64,000 nt of DNA from Chaenocephalus aceratus. Taxonomy: Eukaryota > Chordata > Actinopteri > Perciformes > Channichthyidae. Position numbers and translations under genes: made by a program. Location of the stretch: contig CM043788.1 in the NCBI GenBank assembly GCA_023974075.1, forward strand, positions 24,401,412 through 24,465,411, read 5' to 3'. The notes under the pieces were generated by a model. It saw only the letters and a list, made by a program, of their open reading frames with translations. It did not search any database and was not told where the DNA came from. This document shows positions 1-63,950 of the stretch, in pieces (the first letter of the stretch is position 1; each line of letters starts with the position of its first letter).

Positions 1-388
1 CCTGTCTGTCGGCTTCTGTTGATTTATCTGACGTCTAGCGCTCTGTCTTTTAACCTCTTTTCCTTTCTCTCTCTTGATCTTCCTTAGCAATGGTCATTAA
101 AGTGCTTAACAGTGGTCTGTTCTACTGCCATATCAACCTCTAAAAGGATCGAATTGACCAATCAGAATCGAGTATTCAACTAAGCCATGTAATAATACTT
201 GATAATGAAATGAAAAAAATCTCTATTTACTGTATAATGTTGAACACTTAGAAGCATCTGGTCCTAAAATGAGTCATGAAGATCCCAAGCTTACATGATG
301 GACAGCTTGATTGTCTGTAGGATGCGATACAGATATAAAGGAATCTCCTAAACCATGACCTTTCCCATCTTCATCTTGAATGTTCCAG
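1..388 (+). other. hmcn1 intron, 3' part
   Basis: Non-coding sequence before the first exon visible here. It ends in the splice acceptor TTCCAG at 383-388. The upstream exon is outside the window. Nothing else recognised. Confidence 0.7.
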
Positions 389-51673
<51,285 letters not shown>

Positions 51674-52490
51674 GAGCACTATAAATGAAGTCAGACAAAG
51701 GTGTGGTGAATTGCATCCTAAATAAGTGAGTGGGTGTGTTTTTTAAAAAGCAGCCACATCAGTAAACAAACTGAAAAACTCTCAATGTGAGCGGCCAGTG
51801 AGTGCATACAGCCCTGAAGACAAGAGGAAGTAGATTAAAGGTGGAAACAACACAAGACACAGGAGGGTAACAGTTGACTTGTACAATGAAACTGGCTATG
51901 TATTGGCTTTAATCCCAGGAATCCAAAACCTCAGTCTGTCAGGACTTTTTCAATGAAATGTTTAATATGTTGCCTTGTGATTTTCCCTGCCCCCTCAGAT
52001 TTATTTATAAGATCAACAAGATGTTGCTCCTTAAAGCGGAAGTATTCATCGGTGGCTCCCATAGTAGATACCAACCCTACTCAACAAATATTAGCTAGCC
52101 TTTTATTTACATCTACCTACTATTAACTTATTGGGAAGTGCTTGATTTAGACAAATGGGCAGTTCCCTCGTCTGTTTAGCCCTTGTGTCATTAATCACCA
52201 AAGTGAAAATGTGACTCTTTAGATACGGTGCTCATTTCGGTGATAGAAAGCTTAACTGTTAGATCTTCTGCATCCTCAGGTAGTCTAGTAAATAGAAACC
52301 CTATCTTATCATTACACTACATCATCAATGTGCCATAAACTGCTCAATCCAAAAGTTCATATCACGATGTATTTTATTTGTACGACTTGTAAATAGTTTT
52401 GTTTTTTTCTCATAATGTATTGCAATACTGTACTTATTGGATCCATTTTGTAATAAAACTGTAATAAATGAATATACACTGAAAACAAGC
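51674..52490 (+). other. hmcn1: hmcn1 3' UTR
   Basis: AT-rich non-coding sequence after the stop codon. Two poly(A) signals AATAAA stand close together at 52452-52457 and 52463-52468, which predicts cleavage near 52,480-52,500. The end is inferred. Confidence 0.75.
52452..52468 (+). terminator. tandem poly(A) signals of hmcn1
   Basis: AATAAA occurs twice, five bases apart (TAATAAAACTGTAATAAATG), about 780 bases after the stop codon. Confidence 0.75.
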
Positions 52491-52969
52491 GTTATGTATG
52501 TCTCCAGCACTGATGCATAAAAAACCCTGATCATTTATAAAGCATTTCACATCGACTCAAGCTAATGAGAATAACACTGAAGAATACAAGAGCACATTTA
52601 GGAGTAGCAACAAGTTCACTCTGAAAGCAGAGACAAGGATTACTCTGTCTGCCATATTGTTTATTTGTTTTCTGCAGAAAACAATCTCATCGTAATTTAA
52701 AAAAAATATAATTGTATTTAGTTTGAAGGTCACAGTAACTTCAGTAGCAGATAAGTTACATTTACAAGTGTTTAGATAATACTAATTCATTTATAAAAGA
52801 AATGAGGATAAAATAATGGGAAATCTGTGAAATGTGAACAAATATCTGCTGGACAGCATACACTAAGAGCCAGGTAAGTGCTCTCCTTCACCTCCAACAT
52901 TTAGATTCTAGCATTGATAGATGAGTGTGGATGTAAAACAAAGTCAAGACAAACTTATGATTTGCATTC

Positions 52970-54896
52970 ATACCTTTTTTATTTTTGTCAAAAAAGCATT
53001 AACATAAAAAAAGTAATATAGAGTAAGGCAGACTGTACATCAGTGTGGTATGCTCCCTCAGCTGGAAGAGCATCTCAGATTACATGAAAATATCAGGCTG
53101 TTTTTTGTTTTCATGTAAAACTAGACTTTCCTGCAAGAGGAAGAGGAATCTAGTGTCTGGATGCTTCATCACTGATGACCGTATTTAAACATGAAAACCC
53201 ATGTCTAAATATCAACTGTTGATAACTCGTGAGAAAACACAAATGTATGCGTCTTTTAGAAAAAGCTATTGAAAATGAGCAGAAACAAAACATTATGCTG
53301 GGTCGAAATTCCCCTGATCACTACATAATTTTTTCAAAATGGCAAATCTTTCCAACCATAAAACACTTCGCTTGCATGTTAATGTATACTGTTTATTCGT
53401 AGAACTCCACCACTTTGTCTAAAAAAAAAAATCTCCAATACATAAGGGCAACAAAATCATCACTATAAGCTACAGTATTACCATGAAAGCAAAACAGATC
53501 ATTTGGCAACAGACGTTATCTACCCGATAAGGCAGATCAAGCTTCAACATTTCCAGTTTTCCTCATTAAAAAAAAAAAGAAGCATACGTGGTAGTAACTC
53601 CCTACTGCTATACCACGCGTGGAGGAATTGTTCGAATGAACAAGCATAGATTCAAACCCAGATTCAATACAAAAACCTCCCATCTAGAAAAGATAGGTAT
53701 GAAATGCTTGACAGAATACTCAAAACTCAAGATTGGGATCATGCAAAAAATACCTTTTTAACATTAATTATTTGTATTTAAGTCTCTCCTACACCCTGAT
53801 ATATTCGAACCTTTTAAGCTGTGGTCAAAACCCAACTTTAAAGCAATAACAAACCAAGCGGAAAATGTTTTATCTTAGATATTGTTTTTCTGTTAAATAC
53901 CAAAATAAAACAATATGAAAAAGGACTCTAATGGTGACATGTTATTTTTTTCTCAAAGTACAGAAAAAGCCCCATAATGCCCTGCTCAGTGACAGAGGGT
54001 GCATGAGAGGGTCAGACACACGAGGGATGTGAGGAATAGCAAAATAGGATTAATAAGAGTGGTGGTGGAGATGCATCGTGGGTAATAATCCTTAACTGGG
54101 GCAGCAGGCAGCGTGAAAGGATGGATGGATGACACCAACCCCCACCCTTCCCTCCCGCTCTACGGGGGGGGAAATGGCGACCCCCGGGTGCAAATCCTCC
54201 ATCTGTGACTGCGCTTTTCAAGAGCCTCCCACAGCTAAAGTGTGACAGGGAGAGGCAATGAGAGGATTTACTAACAGAGACTCTGGCTTTTACACCCTCA
54301 GAAAATCTCTAGTGAAGAGAAGATGGAAAACAAATACTGAGTTTTCCCTAGAGAAGCAAAGCTGAAACCCTGTGTGGGTTTGAATGGAGGAAATATTGCT
54401 GAGTCATGCCTGTGAGTGAGCACAATCGTGTCTGTTTGTATGAGTGTGTAGATAAAGTACTGTACAGCAGTGGCTCCCAACCTCTTTTACTTAGATTAGA
54501 CTGATAAGAGAGGTAGAATTATTCTGAGTTAGAATCAAATCCAGGAATATTCATTGTTATCTCCCTTCGGTTGGGAACCGCTGTGTGTACAGCAGAATAT
54601 CTACAGACTGCATAGGAATGACATGAAGACAAAGGGGAATACAGTAAGGACATCTAGGAAGCAGTACACATGTAAGGTTCTCTGTAGCACCCTGTGTTGA
54701 CTGGGCTGTGATCATGAATGGGAATACAAAATAAAAACATGTTTCTTTAACACAATGTGATGCAGATTTGATTTGTTTGTCTAGCGGGATTGCATTGGGT
54801 TAAAGAATAGTTTTTCATTTTAGTCCCTATGCCATCTGTTAGACGACATCAATAATATCCTATATGTGTTATTGATGTGGAACTGATCCTCTTCTT
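52970..54896 (-). other. arpc5: arpc5 3' UTR and gene tail (end inferred)
   Basis: Non-coding sequence downstream of the arpc5 stop. A minus-strand AATAAA lies near 52,977-52,983 and others near 53,391 and 52,663, so the exact poly(A) site is uncertain. It contains the small MITE at 54468-54583. The genes hmcn1 and arpc5 converge here with at most a few hundred bases between transcripts. Confidence 0.5.
54468..54583. mobile_element. short hAT-like MITE, 116 bp
   Basis: CAGTGGCTCCCAACCTC at left and GGTTGGGAACCGCTG at right are inverted, a common signature of fish hAT MITEs. TGTACAG occurs on both sides but the duplication is not exact. It lies in the predicted arpc5 3' UTR. Confidence 0.7.
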
Positions 54897-57800
54897 TTAG
54901 ACTGTTTTCCTCGCTGTTAGTACCCGCACGATGCTGCCGACTCCTCCAGCTGCCAGAGCCTGGAGACGCAGAGAAAATATGATCAGGTTTTTAATACTGA
55001 AACTAAGTCTCTGTTAAACTCTGGTAGCTCATACTGTATGCAGAGTTGTGACCACATTTAATTAATGTATTTTACTTTCCCGCTATGACGCCATACATGA
55101 TCCTGTTTAAGATACATTCATTTCAGTTACAATTGTTGATTACCATAATATATCACAATTTCCAAGCTAATATCACTTTTCATTGAGTACATTTACTAAC
55201 ACAGAGAAAACAACATCACAGACTTTGAACACCGCTGGAGGACATTTCCTTTAAAATGTCAATCTTCCGTGTTAATCTACGTTCACTTCTCCCTCTATCC
55301 AGCCAGTATATAGAATGCATAACTAAAAAATGTGTCAAAAATGTGTGATTATGCCAGATAATGCAAATATTGACCTTTTCATGCCACTGCAGCAGGACCG
55401 CGCTGCTGTTTTCTGACGGCCTCTCGAAGCCTTTGTAGATGTATTTCATCAGCAGGTCGACGCCATTTTTGTCGAGGGACTGCACCCCTTTTTCAATGTC
55501 ACTGCTCTTAAAGGCGCTGAGCACCTTCAGCACCAAACCCTCTGCACGTTCCTGAGAGAAAAGAAGATACATGTCAGTGTTTCCCCTATATACAAATAGT
55601 GGCGGCGCAGCGCCGCTGCTGAAATATGCACGCCGCTGCTAGGGGGTGCCAGCCAGTACCCAAAAAAAAAAATGTAATTTATGTACTAGGCAGGGCCAAT
55701 TTTTGGTATTAACAGGCGGTCGCCTTGGGCGCCAGATCTGGGGGGCGATGCGCTGGTAGCTCTGGGAGGGAAAAAACATTTTTGACCGTTGGCGCTCATC
55801 CAAATTTTCGGCCTTGATGTAACAACATTCATAATTAAGTAAATGTAACACCCTTTTCACCCCGGTTACACTTTTCATTTGCCCTGTACGATGGGCGCTG
55901 TAAGTGATGAAAGTTGGGGATGTTGGCTTATCTGGCGCCCGCAGCTCACAGCCAAAGTGCGAGCGTGGGAGCGAGAGAGCGAGCGAGGGAGAAGGAGCAC
56001 CGGTACCGGCGCTGTTGTTATTAGAATCTAGTGCTCGTAGCGCTAACGGATATAAGAAGTAGATGTTTCTACAACCAGGGTGGAGGAGAGCTCTCCTGTC
56101 AGACTGAGAGGCTCAGTGAGGTAAAGGACTCTCTGAGTGTTTAGATAAGTTAATTTTAGTCTAAGTTATCTCAGTGGGTCTCAAACGTTTTGACCACAAA
56201 TTATGTAAACACATATTTCCAAGGCACTCCTTTATAATTATTAGGATAAATAAAAACAGGTTTGAAATCATTCCAATGTATACTATAGGACAGTAATCCA
56301 AAAATATCGTTTAAAGTTGGAGATACAAAAATATGCATAAATAAATAAATTAAGTAAAATAAGTTAACTAGGTCAAATAAGATATGAATGAACAACACAA
56401 ATCAAATAAGCTACATTTATTTGTTATTGGCTATGGTAGGTTATTGGTTATGTTCATAAATGTAAACCGATCTTTTTCATATGGGTGTTTTAGAGTTCCC
56501 CTAGATCAGGTCTCTAGTAATTGTGTGCTCAAAGTGCACCAGATTGAAGCATTTTACTTTAAAATGTTCAAACAAATCTTCCCGGGGGGGCATACCCCCA
56601 GACCACCCTCCAATTCAAACATGTTCATACAATAATGAATACATTTGAAGCTATTTTGAAGTATATGACCTATGTCAATAAGTTTCTGTTTTTGTAGTGT
56701 ATTTGCCTTTTGTAGAGATTTTTCATTTATTCTTTATATATAAAATCTCGCCTAGGGCAGAAAATTGCCTAGAACCGGCCCTGGTACTAGGCCTCAAGAG
56801 CCTTTCTTGTGCTGACACATAGAAACAAATTGGCGGGGCGCACTTCGCACGTGCACACACTAAAATATTCCACGCGCTCCACGCTCACATTATGCTGGGC
56901 CCACGTGCCTTAGCACCGCTGCTATGACTCCATCCTAGGGGAAACACTGCATGTGAATAGGAGAGTTTCCAAGTAGTTAGTTATTAGTCTGTTTCATGAA
57001 CTCTTAAATACTGCCTAAATCGTTCTACTGTTTATGTCCAACAAACCTCTCATTTCATTAGCATAGAGTCCACAAAGTGATTCTATAGAAAAACAGGACT
57101 GTGGTAAATACTCTTATTAACCAGGAGAACCAGACCCACCTTGACGTTTTGGTTCTTCGTGTTGATCGGTGGGTTCTTCAGGACTGCTTGTAGAGCCTCC
57201 ATCAGATTGCCTGTGCAGGGAGGCTTAAGGATGCAATGCAAAACAGCTGGTGGTCTAATAACTGTAGTCAAAGTAAGATCCTGAGAGTGCTGCTCTCTCT
57301 TTTTTTGTTTATTTTTAGAACAACAGATCCTTCCAGCTACCTGAGATATGTCGCCACTTATGAATGAATTCATAAATATATATATATAAAAACTATTTGG
57401 TTTATCTCTCCATTTCTCTGTGATTAATGTCTGCAGAATCAGTTGTTTGAGATCTTTAGGTGGGTGTTTGCATGCATAATAGAAAACACATCAAGTTTAC
57501 CCGTAATTAAAATGTGCCATTTTACAATTCAAATGTGAAATATAGGCTCACATGTCCATTATTATGTTAAAACTGCTATTGCTAAGCTCTAGATATTGTT
57601 TCACCTGTCCAAACTGACTTTGAAGAGAGTCCTTAAAAAAGTGCAACCCAAATGCAATTGATAGACAATCTAAAGTCCTTGTTATGGAAGAAAAAGGCAT
57701 GGTTAAAGGATCAGCAGGGGGTAAGATGAGAATAATCAGTACTCTTGAGATAGACACAAGTTAAAATAGTGTTAAAAAAAATCCCCTCTTTGCAGTGTTT

Positions 57801-58684
57801 CTTTCATCAGCTAGTAGAAAAAAGGGTGAACTTCTTAATAAATACTATCGGTATAAATCAGTATGAGCATGAGCAGTGCGCCCTACATTATATTACTTAA
57901 AAGCACGTACAATTTGTTTCCATGTTCATATATTTTTTTTAATTATTATTATTGTTGTTGTCAGATTTGTAACGAGCGCGAGCCTTTCCTCCTGCCCTGC
58001 AGCATGAGGTGGGAGGGAACTGTCTTATTCAATGAGGAAGTGCTGCACTTTCAAGCCTTATAAGGCCTATTAGACGGAAACCGCTGGCTTCACACTTTAC
58101 AGAAACACTATAATTGGAACTGCTGTATCAAAGAGGAAGCAGATCATTTAGCTCATGAGCAATACCTTGTGCTTCTACTACACTGAACCTACTAAGCTAA
58201 CCGGCAGAAAACACGATGAAGTTACTCGACTATTTAAAGACAAAAAGGATATATAGGCCTGGCCTACCATTACATTGTGAACCTGTTTGCAAATACACAC
58301 TTGCTTAAAAGTTAATATAAAGCTTGGTGTGTCTTGGAGCAGAAATCCCTGGAATGTGTCTGCCAGGCAAGTCTGGACAGTAACTGGCCTACTTGCAAAA
58401 CACCCTTTCATACCCGGCAACATACTATACAGAGAATACATTAAGTTAACCATAGCAGCCATAAATAAACACCGACCGTTGTGGTTGGTTTCTTCAGCAG
58501 TATGTGGATGCTAACAGGCTAGCTAATCATGTAAAGGATATTGTCTGATGAGGGAGTCCACCTCTACCTCGTCGGGTCCCAGCTGGTTTTCTGCTCCGTC
58601 CTCCTCGTCCACAAATTTGTTCTCGTCGTACTCGTCCACGTCCACACGCCTGAAGCGGGCAGCGTTCCCGGTGGTCTTTGCCAT
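54897..58684 (-). CDS. arpc5: actin-related protein 2/3 complex subunit 5 (p16-Arc), complete coding region in four exons
   Basis: Exons on the minus strand: 58684-58535, 57212-57140, 55551-55375 and 54959-54897. The product starts [20 protein letters not shown] and continues [60 protein letters not shown]; it ends LTARKTV before TAA. About 153 residues, near the usual 151. This is the smallest subunit of the seven-part Arp2/3 complex, which nucleates branched actin filaments in the cytoplasm. ATG at 58684 is chosen because it starts the conserved N-terminus; the upstream in-frame Met at 58789 adds a non-conserved stretch. ARPC5L is the alternative paralogue, but the [16 protein letters not shown] start and KTV end favour arpc5. 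Its first intron is AT-AC. Confidence 0.95.
54960..55374 (-). other. arpc5 intron 3
   Basis: GT-AG intron, phase 0, between WHEK and ALAAGG. No element seen. Confidence 0.85.
55575..56949. mobile_element. hAT-like element, outer member of a nested pair
   Basis: Ends CAGTGTTTCCCCTA and TAGGGGAAACACTG are perfect 14-bp inverted repeats. The outer element is only about 280 bp long in total (55575-55690 and 56792-56949). GCCGCTGCT motifs recur near the left end and GCACCGCTGCTA near the right. Flanking CATGT appears on both sides, but no exact 8-bp duplication. Confidence 0.8.
55691..56783. mobile_element. hAT-like element nested inside the outer one, 1,093 bp
   Basis: The ends CAGGGCC and GGCCCTG are inverted, and the 8-bp flanks GTACTAGG (55683-55690) and GTACTAGG (56784-56791) are identical, fixing the insertion into the outer element. 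The interior includes a copy (56084-56610) of the repeat found inverted at 8100-8490. I see no intact transposase. Confidence 0.85.
57213..58534 (-). other. arpc5 intron 1, U12-type AT-AC intron
   Basis: On the minus strand the intron begins ATATCCTTT, a perfect U12 5' splice site, and ends TGCAC. The branch-point-like TCCTTAAG lies about 13 bases before the 3' end (57224-57231), where U12 introns have it. Only this AT-AC reading joins the exons in frame: CA|A gives Gln and RQ|GNLMEAL matches the family. Phase 2. The interior shows no element. Confidence 0.93.
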
Positions 58685-58900
58685 GTTGTTGGAGGGTTTT
58701 AGGAGTCTATTTCTAATCGAAAAGGACAAGAGTTCAAGCCCAGGTCCGGCCTTTTTTTGTACAGTGCTTTTCTTTGATACGGCTGTCACAAGCAGGCAGC
58801 TTCCTGATTTCCTCCTGTTTCCTCTGGGTGGGTTTTGCTTCCGTGTTCACGACATCGCCCCATAGTGGACACAATATGAAACTGCAAGTAGTTGTCTGTA
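58685..58900 (-). promoter_or_regulatory. arpc5 5' UTR and presumed promoter region
   Basis: The region upstream of the arpc5 ATG. I see no TATA box or clear initiator; it is listed only because the gene start must lie here or beyond. Confidence 0.35.
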
Positions 58901-59340
58901 GTTACCAGTTGTTGTCACTAGAGAGCGACGAAACATTAGACTTCCAGTTTAAATGCATGCATTGCCTCATGCACAACCATCCGAGGAGGTTTTCGCCCAC
59001 AAAGAAATGCTTTGGTGTTTTGATGCATACAAATAAAATGTCAAAAGAAAAACAAATCAAGTGTGGTAAAGGTAAAGGAACTTGAATATAAAAACATATT
59101 TGTTATCAATGGAAGAGCTGTACAATTCAATAACAGAGAAACATTGGCAATTAAAAATCTTCTCTATCCAACCAAGACGTAAATTGAACTTATTGTCATG
59201 TAACATGCAACCAAGTCCTGTTATTCAAAGAGAGTGCACCCATTTCCACCGACTTTAGGCATGATGCCAAAAGGTTTAACCAGGCTGCTTTTAATAATCC
59301 AGATTGTACATGAATGTCTTGTTTCAAAGCAATGTCTTAC
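58901..59340 (+). other. intergenic, no feature identified
   Basis: Moderately AT-rich. Short open frames with no domain signature. Confidence 0.5.
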
Positions 59341-59343
59341 AAT

Positions 59344-59502
59344 CAGAGGTGGAAAAAGTCCTCAGATCTTGTACATGAGTAAAAGTACCACAGCGAAGGA
59401 ATACTTTGTTACATGTAAAAGCCCTGCATTCAAAATGTTACTCAATGAAAAGTTCAAACGTATTGGCATCAAAATATACCAAAAGTAAAAGTATTCATTA
59501 TG
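59344..59502 (+). repeat. dispersed repeat of fish genomes (AGGTGGAAAAAGT type)
   Basis: Contains AGAGGTGGAAAAAGTCCTCAG, GAGTAAAAGTACCA and AAAAGTAAAAGTATTCATTATG. From memory this is a very common teleost repeat. Family and borders are uncertain. Confidence 0.55.
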
Positions 59503-59690
59503 CCCGGCCTCAGTCAGTTGGGGCTTGAACTGGGAGCTGTAGGGTCACCGGTTCAAGCCCCCGAACAGACCTAAATATGGAGTGTGGACTGCTACTCGGA
59601 GAGGTCCCAGTTCACCTGCAGTGGTGCCCTTGAGCAAGGCACCGGACACCCCCCCCCTGTAACTAAAGTCTGATTTAAGTGTTTCACTAC
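59503..59690 (+). mobile_element. tRNA-derived SINE
   Basis: Box A-like CCTCAGTCAGTTGGGG (about 59509-59523) and box B-like GGTTCAAGCCC (59550-59560) have tRNA-like spacing. They are followed by a non-tRNA body with GGAGTGTGGACTGC and GCCCTTGAGCAAGGCACCGGACACC. The cloverleaf is degenerate, so this is a SINE and not a tRNA gene. Confidence 0.65.
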
Positions 59691-59694
59691 ATTA

Positions 59695-61014
59695 CAGTTT
59701 TTCTCGATTGCTAACACACTTTTTTTTTTTTATTGCTCTGTTTCTCAGAACACTAAACACAATTCACAAAACCACACACCCAAAGTGCAAAACACCTCAT
59801 TTCTCCTGCTAAATTAAGAACTGCACTCAAAACTACATAAAAACTTTCCAAATGCAAACTTTTGCACCAAATATAACACACTTCATTCATAATACTAGAT
59901 GGTTTGACCACCCAACTACACACTGCTGAGCATAATCTAAAGCACTTTCATCTTTTATGGACTATGCTCTGTACAGAGAGGTTTCTGCAGAGAAAGATTG
60001 CTTGAGTTTACAGAAATACAGTAAATGAAGAAATACAAATGAGAAATCACATTTTATTCAAAAATAACATTGTGCAACATGCATCTCAGCACATAGTTAC
60101 TATGCTTTGGATCTCTCTAAGTGGGATGGCATTGTTTGCCAAAACCCAGTTTGTAACTGCTGCTGCTGTGCCTCATTGGAAATCCTTAGCCTTCCACCTC
60201 TTTGTTTATCAGTCCTTCAGATAAACAACAAAGATATAGTGGTTGGTCAGTGTCTGTGTTGCATAAAAGTAAGTTTACCACAGTACATTGTGCAGGATTT
60301 TTGTACAGTTATAGTATGCAACATGCCAACAATTAAATTAAAGTAATTAAGTAAATATGTTTCACACAACAGATATAAGCACTGATATATCATGAATTAT
60401 GCAGAGCTAAAATTAACTAACCTGTTTTCAAGTCTAAGTGTCCGGATTACAGAGGTGACAGTAAATCAGTTTAGATTAGGCAGAACCCTCCGTCCCGCCT
60501 CTCTCATCGTCAAACCATGATTGATAACATTTAATTTCATTAGAGAGTATTCTTTTTTGTCCACGTCCTCTCCCTCCAGCTCTACCTCCTCTCATTCTTC
60601 CTCCTCTCACTCTCACCCCAGCTCTTCCTCTTCCTCTTGCTCTTGCTTCCATGTTGGCTTCCATTGTTGCAGTAAGAAAGTTCTCACCTGTGGTCTTTTC
60701 ATAGTGGCTGATTGATGAGCCAACAATTATGCTATCAGGTGTTTGGTCAGGTGGAACGTGTTTCTTGATCATTGGTCCATGTGTGAGGCCTTTTGAATAT
60801 CAGTGTTTTAAACCAGCTAACACGTGACTTTATGTCAGATGGCTGTGTCTTACGTGGAGAAACGTGTGCAGTGGTTTGCAAAAATTGCCATGTTGATTTG
60901 CAAATTGTGTGAAAAGCTGAAAACGTGTTTAGAGTTTTGGAGATTTGAGCCGATGTTTTGCTCTTTGAGTGTCAGTTAAAATAATTGTGCTTTTTGTATA
61001 ATCGAGAAAAACTG
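59695..61014 (-). mobile_element. TA-flanked DNA transposon relic (Tc1/IS630-like), about 1.32 kb
   Basis: Perfect 15-bp inverted ends, CAGTTTTTCTCGATT and AATCGAGAAAAACTG, each bordered by TA (59693-59694, 61015-61016). A minus-strand frame (60772-60476) gives a Gly/Arg-rich peptide with RGRGRAGVRVRGG and ILSNEIK. From memory this resembles the N-terminal part of a fish transposase family of this kind. The catalytic part is absent, so the copy is non-autonomous. Confidence 0.75.
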
Positions 61015-61016
61015 TA

Positions 61017-62545
<1,529 letters not shown>

Positions 62546-62608
<63 letters not shown>
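62546..62608 (+). repeat. (AC)n microsatellite, 63 bp
   Basis: About 31 uninterrupted AC units. Confidence 0.97.
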
Positions 62609-62612
<4 letters not shown>

Positions 62613-63950
62613 CACAGATCTGAAGGAACACAACTGGTTTCAGGGAGGTGGGAAAGTGTTGCTCAAATAGTAAAGCTGATAATACAACCTGAATAGCAGG
62701 ATATTATGACCACCCCCACCCCATCAAACACACACTTAAATGAAAACATGCATACACATTTATTTTCTTTCTTTCTCTCTCTTTCTTCCACCCCCTCACT
62801 CTCTCTCAAAAATAATCAAACACACACTCACAACACACACTCACACAACCTTGCGTGCATAGGTCATGAGTCCTCATTGCAGGCTTTGTGTGCCCCAACC
62901 CGTCTGTGCTATGTGAATGACTCAACACATCAAAAGGCGAGGGTACAGGCACATACATGACCTTCACGTGAATGTGAAAATGAATAGGCCCTGGAAATGT
63001 TCTATATGGAGCCCGCTTCCTCTCCTGTTGAACAGCAAACACTGAGACAGACAGGCGGAGATGAACAGATGAAACTTGAAGAAGGCCATTCATCATCAAA
63101 TGTGCAGGCGCCGGGCGCGGTGCTTCCATGCCAGAGAAGGACTTACACCTCAGCAAATTATCCTAAGCACTTAATGAGAATGTTCTCGTGGGGGACATCC
63201 TGTTCTCGGATGATGATTTAATTGGGGAATTTAATGAACTAGTGGGTGATGCTTTGGATCAGGTCTTCAGGCTATGACTGTGTGTGGCTCCCTTCCTCTC
63301 TGGAAGTGGTTGCGTTGTGTCCTTTTGTAACATTGAGTTAAAGTTTAAAAAATGTTGAGATTATCATTACGGTGATTGACATGTTTTTGGATCTAAGATT
63401 TATTAAACACCATTATCAGTCATTATTAGACTCCTGACTGAACATATGAAAAGCTGCATTAAACCAAAAAACATTGTTCTGTTGTATTACATAATACAGT
63501 TAAGTAAAAGCCATCATTTTTGTATTTATTTTTCTCAAATTCTTTTACGTTGAATTTGACAATTTTCTGTTCTGTTAATAAAACATTTTGCAATTTAGAC
63601 TTTTTAAAATGTAATTTAACTTTAAATGTTACAGAATGTCCGCTGTAGAGGACGTCAAGACCATATTATTGTGAAAGGACAGCCAAAATTAACAGATACG
63701 TAACATATTAGGCTTATAGAGTGATCTTAATACAAGAATGCATTCACCATTATTTAAACAATAAATAAGTAATTGATTTGAACATTGCTGTATATTTTAT
63801 CACTAAAAAACTAGTTTGGTTTTTGGTGAATGCTGCAGCAATGAGCATGTCTTTCCTGCTCGTCCCTATCTGTCTATATGTATGTATATGTGCGCTCATC
63901 TGAGCCTCCTGCCTCTTTTCCCCCTACTTCTTCACCCTCTTCTATCCCAG
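62609..63950 (+). other. intergenic, no feature identified
   Basis: Contains short CA- and CT-rich runs (about 62725-62850) and AT-rich sequence. No supported gene. Confidence 0.5.

Larger units (their letters stand above)
55552..57139 (-). other. arpc5 intron 2, enlarged by nested transposons
   Basis: GT-AG intron, phase 0. Of its 1,588 bases about 1,375 are transposon (55575-56949). Without them the intron would be about 200 bases. Confidence 0.85.

Noticed and set aside
58685..58789. The upstream in-frame Met at 58789 as the arpc5 start
   Set aside because: The extra 35 residues are not part of the conserved protein, which starts [11 protein letters not shown] at 58684.
59503..59690. A second tRNA gene
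   Set aside because: The boxes are tRNA-like, but acceptor and anticodon stems do not pair and a long unrelated body follows. It is a SINE.
60476..60772. A Gly/Arg-rich protein gene on the minus strand
   Set aside because: It lies inside a transposon with perfect inverted ends and TA borders, and there is no promoter or splice structure to support a host gene.
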